From a bacterium (GTDB lineage Bacteria > Planctomycetota > B15-G4 > JADJEK01), in assembly GCA_030428825.1 (NCBI GenBank), contig JAUIEL010000281.1, forward strand, positions 1-8,355: 8,355 bases of DNA, read 5' to 3'. Below the pieces are notes generated by a model. That model was not told where the DNA came from. It worked only from the letters and a program-made list of their open reading frames with translations, and did not search any database. Every line of letters begins with the position of its first letter. Positions within the stretch are counted from its first letter, which is position 1. Made by a program: the position numbers and the translations under genes. Shown piece after piece: positions 1 to 4,817 of this stretch.

Positions 1-719
1 CCGCCCGCGAACGAGTCGCCGGCGCCGGTCGGGTCCTTCACCTGGTTCACCGGGAACGCCGGGATGGCGAACCGGGCGCCGTCGCGCGAGAGCATGAACG
101 AGCCGTACTCCCCCTTCTTCACGATCACGAGGCGCGGCCCCATCGTGAGGATCCGCTCGCCGGCGGCGACGAGGTTCTGCTCGCCGGAGAGCATCTTCGC
201 CTCACCCTCGTTCAGGACGAGCACGTCGATCCGCTTCAACAGCTCCTTCAGCCCGTCGAGCGCGGTCGTGATCCAGTGGTTCATCGTGTCGGCGACGACG
301 AGCGACGGCTTCTCGACCTGGTCGAGCACGCTCATCTGCGACTCGGGCGAACCGTTCGCGAGGAAGACGTACTTGCTGTCGCGGTACGACGCCGGGAGGC
401 GCGGCAGGTAGTCCCCGTAGACGTTCAGCGCCACGTCGAGCGTCTCCGCCTCGTTCATGTCCCCCTCGTACCGGCCGCTCCAGGAGAACGTGTCGCCGTC
501 GAGGCGGCTCAGCCCCTCGACGTCGACCCCGCGGGCGCGGAGCATCGAGAGGTGCTCCTCCGGGAAGTCGGACCCGATCACCGAGACCAGCCGGACCGGG
601 CAGAAGAACGACGCCGAGTACGAGAAGTAGGTCGCCGAGCCGCCGAGGACGCGGTCGACCTTGCCGAACGGGGTCTCGACGCTGTCGAACGCCACGGTTC
701 CGACGACGAGCAGGGACAT
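1..719 (-). CDS. PfkB-family carbohydrate/nucleoside kinase, C-terminus cut off by the window edge
   Basis: This is a sugar or nucleoside kinase of the ribokinase/PfkB fold, a cytoplasmic enzyme moving a phosphate from ATP to a hydroxyl group. The 239 visible residues begin MSLLVVGTVAFDSVETPFG. The glycine-rich substrate-binding segment GGSATYFS lies at about residues 26-33. The family's second signature, DPTGAGDSFAG, sits at residues 229-239 exactly at the window edge; it supplies the anion-hole glycines and the catalytic Asp (D235). PfkB proteins are usually about 300 residues, so some 60-70 C-terminal residues lie outside. The start is supported by GAGGAG seven bases upstream of ATG. It follows the UPF0104 gene on the same strand after 61 nt and may be read from it or from its own promoter at 756-784. 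The family and kinase activity are confident; the substrate cannot be read from sequence. Confidence 0.93.
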   Translation of the reverse strand, partial: MSLLVVGTVAFDSVETPFGKVDRVLGGSATYFSYSASFFCPVRLVSVIGSDFPEEHLSMLRARGVDVEGLSRLDGDTFSWSGRYEGDMNEAETLDVALNVYGDYLPRLPASYRDSKYVFLANGSPESQMSVLDQVEKPSLVVADTMNHWITTALDGLKELLKRIDVLVLNEGEAKMLSGEQNLVAAGERILTMGPRLVIVKKGEYGSFMLSRDGARFAIPAFPVNQVKDPTGAGDSFAG

Positions 720-755
720 GCGGGGGCTCCTCTCCAGGACGGGCCGAAGACGTCG

Positions 756-784
756 ATTCTGACCGGTGCCCCGGGAGGGGTCAA
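756..784 (-). promoter_or_regulatory. Candidate sigma70-type promoter for the PfkB gene
   Basis: Reading the minus strand, TTGACC (784-779) is followed after 17 nt by CAGAAT (761-756), which would start transcription near 749, about 30 nt before the kinase ATG at 719. The -35 box contains the TGA stop codon of the upstream UPF0104 gene (783-781). The -35 matches TTGACA at five of six positions and the -10 matches TATAAT at four of six. It would allow the kinase to be made independently of the upstream genes. This is a pattern match only. Confidence 0.4.
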
Positions 785-2046
785 GGCGCGGTGGCGTCTC
801 GCTTCGACTCGGCTTCCGGCGGCGCGTCCCCCGTGAACCGCTCCATCTCCTGCGACGTGACCCGCTCCTTCTGGAACGCGAGGAAGACGCCGCCGATCAG
901 CGAGACCGCGATCTGCGCCATGCGGTAGACCAGCAGGAGCGAGAACGCCTCGGACGCGGAGACGCCCTGCGGGGCCCAGAAGTAGATCGCCGCCGCCTCG
1001 CCGGTCCCGAGCCCGCCGGGGGAGATCGGGAGCGCCATCACGATCAGCACGATCGGCATGATCGCGTAGTACGACTGCATCGGGACGTCCAGACCGATCC
1101 CCCGCCCGATCACCCCGATCCCGGTGATGATGATCAGGTGGACGAGCATCGACAGCCCGAGCGCCGCGACGACGGTCGGCTTCCGGTAGCGGTAGAGGAA
1201 GACCGCCTGGTTGATCTTCAGGATGAACTCCTGGAGCGGGAGCCGCTTCAGGATCTCGTCGAGCCGCACCGCGCTCCGGATCCGGCGCGAGAAGAAGACG
1301 CAGCCGAGCACCACGAGGGTGAAGAGGAAGCCGTAGATCCACGGCGCCACCGTCGCGTACTCCTCGAACCGCAGCGGGATGATCAGCCCCGCGACCAGCG
1401 CCAGCCCGGTGATCCCGAGCACGCGGTCGAGCAGGACCGTGATGATCGCCTCGGTCTTCTTCGTCCGGTGGTCGCGCGCGATGTAGACCGCCTTGACCAG
1501 GTCGCCGCCGGTCAGCCCCGGCATCACGGTGTTGAAGAAGAGCCCGATGAACGTGAGCGACACGGCGCGCCAGAGGCCGGTCGCGACGTCGGCGGCGCGC
1601 AGGAGGAGCGTCCAGCGGTAGATCGCGAGGAGCGAGCCGGCGATGATCAGACCGACCGCGAGGAGCAGCAGGTCGAGCCGCGCGTTCCGCACGACGGTCA
1701 GGATCCCCTTGTTCAGCCGCGGCCGCACCGTCCCGCGCGACGGCGGCGCCTCGACCTCCCCGTCGGGGCGGCGGATCGAGACGATCGCGTTCTCCTCCGC
1801 CCCGCTCTCGGCGGCGAGCGTGAGGACCAGGACCTCCCCCTCCTCCGACTCGAAGGTCGCCTCGAGGCCGTCGCGGTCGAGGATGCGCCCGGCGACCTTC
1901 CGGTCGTCCGCCTTCGTCGGGCCGGGGAGCGCGATCTGGTCGGTCACCGGGACGAGCCAGACGATCAGCGCGATCAGCCCCGCCGCGATCGCGATCTTCG
2001 CGAGCGGGAGGAGGCGCTTCCAGAGCGGCGGCGCGGCGTCCGTCAT
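781..2046 (-). CDS. UPF0104 / lysylphosphatidylglycerol synthase TM-region (flippase-like) membrane protein
   Basis: A 421-residue polytopic inner-membrane protein of the UPF0104 (YbhN/AglD/MprF N-terminal, flippase-like) family. Family hallmarks are clear: GLFFNTVMPGLTGGDLVKA at residues 168-186 and PISPGGLGTGEA at 340-351. Hydrophobic segments fall near residues 17-34, 124-146, 163-175, 208-226, 234-252, 291-315, 327-343 and 365-391. Between the first and second lies a hydrophilic segment of nearly 90 residues (about 35-122), longer than the short loops usual in the family. MprF relatives use this domain to translocate aminoacylated lipids; no synthetase domain is present, so the substrate is unknown. 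The reading frame stays open upstream to 2946, but that would cross DUF366 and the tmRNA. The start at 2046 is chosen because its ATG overlaps the DUF366 stop as ATGA, implying coupled translation. Confidence 0.9.
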   Translation of the reverse strand: MTDAAPPLWKRLLPLAKIAIAAGLIALIVWLVPVTDQIALPGPTKADDRKVAGRILDRDGLEATFESEEGEVLVLTLAAESGAEENAIVSIRRPDGEVEAPPSRGTVRPRLNKGILTVVRNARLDLLLLAVGLIIAGSLLAIYRWTLLLRAADVATGLWRAVSLTFIGLFFNTVMPGLTGGDLVKAVYIARDHRTKKTEAIITVLLDRVLGITGLALVAGLIIPLRFEEYATVAPWIYGFLFTLVVLGCVFFSRRIRSAVRLDEILKRLPLQEFILKINQAVFLYRYRKPTVVAALGLSMLVHLIIITGIGVIGRGIGLDVPMQSYYAIMPIVLIVMALPISPGGLGTGEAAAIYFWAPQGVSASEAFSLLLVYRMAQIAVSLIGGVFLAFQKERVTSQEMERFTGDAPPEAESKRDATAP

Positions 2047-2603
2047 CGCACCCACCGCACCTTCGCCGCCGCGAACCGGACGTCCGCGCACTCGGCGGCC
2101 CAGCGGGCCAGCAGCTCGTCCGCGAACGGCCGCCACTCGACGCCGAGGTCCCCCAGCGCCGCGGTCTCGACCGGGGTCCCGTCGTTCGACAGGTTCAGCC
2201 CGAAGTGGAACAGCGCGGAGACCGGCGAGGCGGTCGCCACCGAGATCGACAGCTTCCCGTCCCCCACGAACAGGTCGTCCCCGGCGACCCGGACCGGGGT
2301 CCCCGACCGCTCGGCGACGAGGTCGGCCGCCAGCCGCCCGAACAGGCGCTGCCGCAGCACCATCGCCGGCAGCCGCTCGTCGAACGCCTCGGCCACCACG
2401 TGGAGCATGTCGTCCGCCGCGATCCGCGCCCCGGCGCGCCGGTCCTCGACATCGACCATCGTCTCGTCGGTCACCCGGCACGCCCCCCGGAACGCGACCG
2501 CCGAGTCCCCGGCGATCCCGCACGTCCGGTACGCGAAGAGGGACGCGAGCTGGGAGCCGTCGTAGTCGAGCGGCGCGTCGAGCACGTGGGTGGAAACGGT
2601 CAA
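2043..2603 (-). CDS. DUF366 family protein
   Basis: A soluble 186-residue protein matching the DUF366 family, known mainly from archaea and scattered bacteria and of unestablished function. Recognisable conserved blocks are LDYDGSQL (12-19), a GDS motif (32-34), MVDVED (49-54), ADDMLHVV (63-70), LRQRLFG (83-89), a GDDLFVGDGKLSISVA stretch (108-123) and SPVSALFHFGLN (126-137). The last two blocks loosely recall the Lys-containing loop of biotin/lipoate protein ligases; that resemblance is my inference and not proof of activity. Translation most likely starts at TTG (2603-2601): no ATG or GTG is better placed, and GAGG lies eight bases upstream. No signal peptide or membrane segment is seen. 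It is the first gene of the leftward cluster and its TGA overlaps the start of the UPF0104 gene. Confidence 0.85.
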   Translation of the reverse strand: MTVSTHVLDAPLDYDGSQLASLFAYRTCGIAGDSAVAFRGACRVTDETMVDVEDRRAGARIAADDMLHVVAEAFDERLPAMVLRQRLFGRLAADLVAERSGTPVRVAGDDLFVGDGKLSISVATASPVSALFHFGLNLSNDGTPVETAALGDLGVEWRPFADELLARWAAECADVRFAAAKVRWVR

Positions 2604-2762
2604 GCGGACGTCCTCTGCGACCAGGGCGGCGGCGATCCGGGGGGCGGCGGCGGACGCGGCGCACCCGCGCGCGGTCCCGCCGGTCCGCGCGGACGGGCGC
2701 GCTCTCTGCGAACCGGCCTGGAACCGCGGTGCGAAGCCCCCCCGATCGTCGGGTCGACGATG
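2604..2762 (-). other. Long GC-rich 5' leader of the DUF366 operon
   Basis: No convincing gene lies here. If transcription starts near 2762, the DUF366 mRNA has a leader of about 160 nt. It opens with a small hairpin (ATCGTC 2745-2750 / GACGAT 2756-2761, 5-nt loop) and holds a second one (CGCGCGG 2668-2674 / CCGCGCG 2685-2691, 10-nt loop). The ribosome binding site GAGG sits at the downstream end. I recognise no riboswitch class. Confidence 0.35.
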
Positions 2763-2768
2763 CGCCGA

Positions 2769-2796
2769 ATGATAGTCCGCACCGACGGCGCGGCAA
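2769..2796 (-). promoter_or_regulatory. Candidate sigma70-type promoter for the DUF366-UPF0104 operon
   Basis: On the minus strand TTGCCG (2796-2791) and TATCAT (2774-2769) are separated by 16 nt. The -10 matches TATAAT at five of six positions and lies in one of the few A/T-containing patches of this GC-rich gap. It is downstream of the tmRNA hairpin and upstream of DUF366, as expected for an independent operon promoter. The predicted start is near 2762. Confidence 0.45.
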
Positions 2797-2857
2797 TCCG
2801 GAAAAGAGGTCCGGGGGACCGGCGCCCGGGAGGGCCACCGGCGCGGCAGGGACGACG

Positions 2858-2892
2858 CGACGGGGCGCGAGCCGATCGCTCGCGCCCCGTCG
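2858..2892 (-). terminator. 15-bp GC hairpin after ssrA, no U-tract
   Basis: CGACGGGGCGCGAGC (2858-2872) and GCTCGCGCCCCGTCG (2878-2892) form a perfect 15-bp stem around the loop CGATC. It begins eight bases beyond the tmRNA 3' end, the expected place for a terminator or 3' processing block. No run of T follows on either strand, so it is not a textbook rho-independent terminator; it may act as a U-less terminator or bidirectionally. Confidence 0.7.
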
Positions 2893-2900
2893 GAAGGGAG

Positions 2901-3261
2901 TGGTGGAGGCGGCGGGAATCGAACCCGCGTCCCGAGGTGCCGCCACAGGAACGTCTACGTGCGTAGTCGACCGGGTTGATCTCGCGCGCGGGCAGCCGGT
3001 CGACGGACATCCCGCGCGCCATCCCGGTTTTTTCTCACGCGCCGAGCCCGGGAGACCCGAACGCGCCAGCCCTCATTGTGTCACCGCGGGAGCCCCGAGG
3101 GCGAGGTCTCCCGCGGCGTCACCGACCTAGTTAGGCGGCGAGGGAGTAAGCGGTGTTGTCCGCAGTTACTAGTTTTCTCCGGTTGTTGACGGGGCCGCCG
3201 GAGAATCCCCGACACGCAGTCCAAGCGACGGAAACCACCCGGTCGAAACCAGATCGCCCCC
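2901..3261 (-). ncRNA. ssrA: Transfer-messenger RNA (tmRNA), tag peptide ADNTAYSLAA
   Basis: tmRNA rescues ribosomes stalled on broken mRNAs: charged with alanine, it enters the A site with SmpB and then serves as message for a degradation tag. The 5' end GGGGGCGATCTGGTTTCGAC starts at 3261, and the 3' end carries a T-arm (GCGGG TTCGATT CCCGC), acceptor strand CGCCTCC and an encoded CCA at 2903-2901. The 5' GGGGGCG pairs with CGCCTCC, allowing one G-U. The tag frame begins with GCG at 3163 and ends with TAA at 3133-3131, giving ADNTAYSLAA; the terminal LAA is the usual protease-recognised end, though SLAA is less common than ALAA. The length of 361 nt is typical of a one-piece tmRNA. It lies directly downstream of smpB. 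Boundaries are set by the acceptor pairing. Confidence 0.97.
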
Positions 3262-3270
3262 GCGGGCCCC

Positions 3271-3276
3271 ATTCTA
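3271..3276 (-). promoter_or_regulatory. Candidate -10 element of ssrA
   Basis: TAGAAT on the minus strand ends nine bases before the mature tmRNA 5' end, five of six matches to TATAAT. No good -35 box is seen at 16-18 nt; the region upstream is nearly pure G/C. The tmRNA could also be processed from a transcript starting at smpB. Confidence 0.4.
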
Positions 3277-3296
3277 GCCATCGGCACCGCCCGCGT

Positions 3297-3316
3297 CCCA
3301 CCCCCGATCGGGTGGG
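3297..3316 (-). terminator. Small GC hairpin between smpB and ssrA
   Basis: CCCACCC (3297-3303) pairs with GGGTGGG (3310-3316) around a 6-nt loop, eight bases beyond the smpB stop codon. It has no U-tract and is only 7 bp, so it may weaken or process the smpB transcript rather than end it. Confidence 0.35.
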
Positions 3317-3324
3317 GAGACGTC

Positions 3325-3825
3325 TCAGCCCCGGCGACCGAGCGCCCGGGCGATGTCGCGCTGCGCCTCTCGCTTCGCCTTGGCGTCCCGGCGGTCGTGG
3401 AGCTTCCGCCCGCGCGCCAGCGCGATCTCGACCTTCACCCGCGCCTTCCGGAAATAGAGCCGGAGCGCCACGACCGTGAAGCCGCGCTCGCGGGTCTTCG
3501 CCTGGAGCTTCCGGATCTCCCGGCGGTGGAGCAGGAGCTTCCGCTTCCGCCGCGGCTCGTGGTTCTGGCGGTTGCCGTACTCGTACTCGCCGATCTCCAG
3601 CCCCTTGATCCAGACCTCGTCCCCCTCGATCGCCGCGTACGCGGTCGAGAGGTCGCACCGCCCGTCCCGCAGCGCCTTCACCTCGGTCCCGACGAGCGAC
3701 ACGCCGGCCTCGAACGTCTCGAGCAGCTCGTACTCGTGCCGCGCCTTCCGGTTGGTGGCGATCACCCGGAGGTCGTCCGCCTCGGACTTCGCCCCCCCGC
3801 CCTTGGTCTTGCCGCCGCGCGCCAT
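3325..3825 (-). CDS. smpB: SsrA-binding protein SmpB
   Basis: SmpB (166 residues) binds the tRNA-like domain of tmRNA and places it in the empty A site and decoding centre of stalled ribosomes. Family blocks occur in order: NRKARHEYELLETFEAGVSL (25-44) with GTEVKALR following; EYGN and NHEPRRKRKLLLHRREI at about 82-104; and LYFRKARVKVEIALARGRKLHD at 123-144. A basic helical tail (145-166) follows, of the kind that inserts into the mRNA channel. The N-terminus carries a Lys/Gly-rich extension (MARGGKTKGGGAK) before the conserved core; length is close to the usual 150-165. No strong ribosome binding site is seen: GGAGG is 13 bases away and GGGG abuts the ATG. It lies directly upstream of its RNA partner and diverges from the cytochrome gene across 32 nt. 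Confidence 0.97.
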   Translation of the reverse strand: MARGGKTKGGGAKSEADDLRVIATNRKARHEYELLETFEAGVSLVGTEVKALRDGRCDLSTAYAAIEGDEVWIKGLEIGEYEYGNRQNHEPRRKRKLLLHRREIRKLQAKTRERGFTVVALRLYFRKARVKVEIALARGRKLHDRRDAKAKREAQRDIARALGRRG

Positions 3826-3857
3826 CCCCGGATGGTACCCTCCCCCGCGATCGCGCG

Positions 3858-4280
3858 ATGAATCCCCCCGCTCGGAAACCGACGACGACCCGCCAGACCG
3901 CCGCGTTCGCCCTCGCGGCGCCGCCGCTGCTCGCCCTCGTCGTCTCGACCGCGTGCCGCTCCGCGGGCGACCCGCTCCCGTTCGACGCCGGCGCCGCGAT
4001 GCACGCCGTCCGCGAGGACGCCGCCGACGTCGCCCGCCGCCTCGACCGCGGCCGCCTCCTCGACGCCGTCTCCCCCGCCTACCGCCTGTCGACCCTCCGG
4101 ATCGCCCCCGGCCGCGAGGCGCCGACCGAGTTCCGCGCCCTCGAGGCCGACCTCCGCGACGCCGCCGCCCGCCTCGTCGACGCCCTCGAGTCCGGCTCCC
4201 TCCAAGAGGCGACCCGCAGCTTCGAGGCCGTCCTCGACCGCTGCGACGCCTGCCACGCCCGCTACCGCCCGGGCTCTTGA
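3858..4280 (+). CDS. Small exported c'-type cytochrome-like protein with C-terminal CxxCH
   Basis: A 140-residue protein with a basic N-terminus, a hydrophobic stretch at about 14-31, and a cysteine at 33 (VVSTAC), suggesting an export signal, possibly a lipoprotein; Ser at -3 makes the lipobox weak. The rest (about 45-128) is predicted amphipathic helices rich in Ala, Arg, Asp and Leu, ending in CDACHARYRPGS with the heme-attachment motif C129-x-x-C132-H133. A helical bundle with CxxCH in the last helix, followed by an Arg-Tyr-Arg motif, is the pattern of the cytochrome c'/c-556 family (about 120-150 residues). It should be periplasmic and need the cytochrome c maturation system, which is not in this window. 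No ribosome binding site precedes the ATG. No redox partner adjoins it; the next gene is a tRNA whose candidate promoter overlaps this stop codon. Family assignment rests on architecture, not a residue-level match. Confidence 0.75.
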   Translation: MNPPARKPTTTRQTAAFALAAPPLLALVVSTACRSAGDPLPFDAGAAMHAVREDAADVARRLDRGRLLDAVSPAYRLSTLRIAPGREAPTEFRALEADLRDAAARLVDALESGSLQEATRSFEAVLDRCDACHARYRPGS

Positions 4281-4305
4281 ACCCGACTCCCGCCCGGACT
4301 AGAGT
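4277..4305 (+). promoter_or_regulatory. Candidate sigma70-type promoter of tRNA-Leu
   Basis: TTGAAC (4277-4282) and TAGAGT (4300-4305) are separated by exactly 17 nt, and transcription would start near 4312, about five bases before the mature tRNA. The -35 box contains the TGA stop codon of the cytochrome gene (4278-4280). Spacing and position make this the best promoter candidate in the window. Confidence 0.6.
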
Positions 4306-4316
4306 GCTGCGCTTCG

Positions 4317-4404
4317 GCCGAAGTGGCGGAATTGGCAGACGCGCTAGATTCAGGTTCTAGTTCCCGTCAAGGGAGTGGGGGTTCAAATCCCCCCTTCGGC
4401 ACCA
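4317..4404 (+). tRNA. tRNA-Leu, anticodon CAG
   Basis: This class II tRNA has a 7-bp acceptor (GCCGAAG 4317-4323 / CTTCGGC 4394-4400), discriminator A4401 and encoded CCA (4402-4404). The anticodon stem is CTAGA/TCTAG (4344-4348/4356-4360) around the loop TTCAGGT, giving anticodon CAG at 4351-4353, which reads CUG. The long variable arm (TCCC...GGGA, about 4362-4374) is the leucine/serine hallmark. The T-arm is GGGGG TTCAAAT CCCCC. The D-arm resembles E. coli tRNA-Leu(CAG). CUG and CUC codons are very frequent in the neighbouring genes, so this is likely a heavily used tRNA. Confidence 0.98.
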
Positions 4405-4412
4405 CACGAAGA

Positions 4413-4448
4413 TCCGGGGGCTCGTCGCTGGCGCGACGAGCCCCCGGA
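4413..4448 (+). terminator. 15-bp GC hairpin after tRNA-Leu, no U-tract
   Basis: TCCGGGGGCTCGTCG (4413-4427) pairs perfectly with CGACGAGCCCCCGGA (4434-4448) around a 6-nt loop, eight bases beyond the encoded CCA. Position argues for a terminator, but the downstream sequence is ACGTTGAGG with no T-run. It has the same design as the hairpin after ssrA. Confidence 0.72.
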
Positions 4449-4453
4449 ACGTT

Positions 4454-4514
4454 GAGGGGGAGCGAGGGGGAGCAAGGGAGAGCAGGGGAGAGCAACGAGA
4501 GCAAGGGAGAGGGC
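4454..4514 (+). repeat. Degenerate purine-rich tandem repeat (about 10-nt unit)
   Basis: Five to six head-to-tail units follow the pattern GAGGGGGAGC: two identical copies at 4454-4463 and 4464-4473, then AAGGGAGAGC, AGGGGAGAGC, a 9-nt AACGAGAGC, and a final partial unit to 4514. One strand is almost pure purine. It lies just beyond the tRNA-Leu hairpin. No coding function is supported. Confidence 0.7.
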
Positions 4515-4579
4515 GCTGACGCGGAGGACGGACGTCGACGCCGGGCCTCGAGGCTCGCCCATCCCATGGGTCCCCGACC

Positions 4580-4619
4580 GGACTCCCCCTTCCTACCCCG
4601 GAATCGGGTGAGGAAGTCC
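4580..4619. repeat. Bulged inverted repeat in the non-coding gap
   Basis: GGACT (4580-4584) pairs with AGTCC (4615-4619), TCCT (4591-4594) with AGGA (4611-4614), and ACCC (4595-4598) with GGGT (4606-4609). The left arm has a 6-nt bulge and the right arm a single bulged G, with a 7-nt loop. It sits 11 nt to the left of the larger inverted repeat at 4631-4765. It could be part of a folded RNA. Confidence 0.4.
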
Positions 4620-4630
4620 GAAGCGGGCGA

Positions 4631-4765
4631 GGCGGGGGACGGAGAAGGGACGAGGCTCCGAGAGCGACCCCGCAGCGCGACTCGAAACTTCGCGGAGACC
4701 ACGCCGGGCGCATCGCGCGAGGACGTGAGCGGGTCGGAGAGCTTGTCCCTTCTCCGTCCCACGCC
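4631..4765. repeat. Long inverted repeat: 24-position stem around an 87-nt structured loop
   Basis: GGGACGGAGAAGGGAC (4636-4651) is the exact reverse complement of 4745-4760. Pairing extends inward with GAG/CTT (one G-T) and outward, after one G-A mismatch, with GGCG (4631-4634)/CGCC (4762-4765). The arms are thus 4631-4654 and 4742-4765. The loop holds further complementary segments: CTCCGA (4656-4661)/TCGGAG (4734-4739), CCCGC (4669-4673)/GCGGG (4729-4733) and GCGCGA (4675-4680)/TCGCGC (4713-4718). The element lies 52 nt past the permease stop codon. It may be a 3' UTR element or bidirectional terminator, a structured RNA gene, or a remnant of a mobile repeat. Whole region 4449-4817: no gene found. 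Confidence 0.75.
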
Positions 4766-4817
4766 GTGGCGATCGCGGAGACCTTTCCCGAACGCGTTCC
4801 AAGCCCGCGCAGCGGTC

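Noticed and set aside
2047..2946. N-terminal extension of the UPF0104 protein by 300 residues
   Set aside because: The frame is open, but it would overlap DUF366 completely and enter the tmRNA 3' end; the sequence is Arg/Gly/Pro-rich and non-conserved, while ATG at 2046 fits the family N-terminus.
2901..2960. Integration site of a genomic island in the ssrA 3' end
   Set aside because: tmRNA genes are common island targets, but there is no integrase and no direct repeat of the 3' end in the window.
3131..3658. Minus-strand frame ending in the tmRNA tag (175 residues)
   Set aside because: It overlaps smpB in another frame and only the last ten codons are the real tag message of ssrA.
4608..4622. 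RNase P RNA-like motif GAGGAAGTCCG
   Set aside because: It resembles the conserved 5' P4 strand but lacks an A of the consensus, and no ACAGAA-type 3' partner follows in the gap.
4367..4762. Minus-strand 131-residue frame in the non-coding gap
   Set aside because: It runs antisense through the tRNA-Leu and its terminator and is Ser/Arg/Pro-rich without any recognisable domain.
3846..4776. GCGATCGC octamers resembling the cyanobacterial HIP1 repeat
   Set aside because: Only a few copies are present (for example 3847-3854 and 4769-4776), consistent with chance in GC-rich DNA; the gene content is not cyanobacterial.
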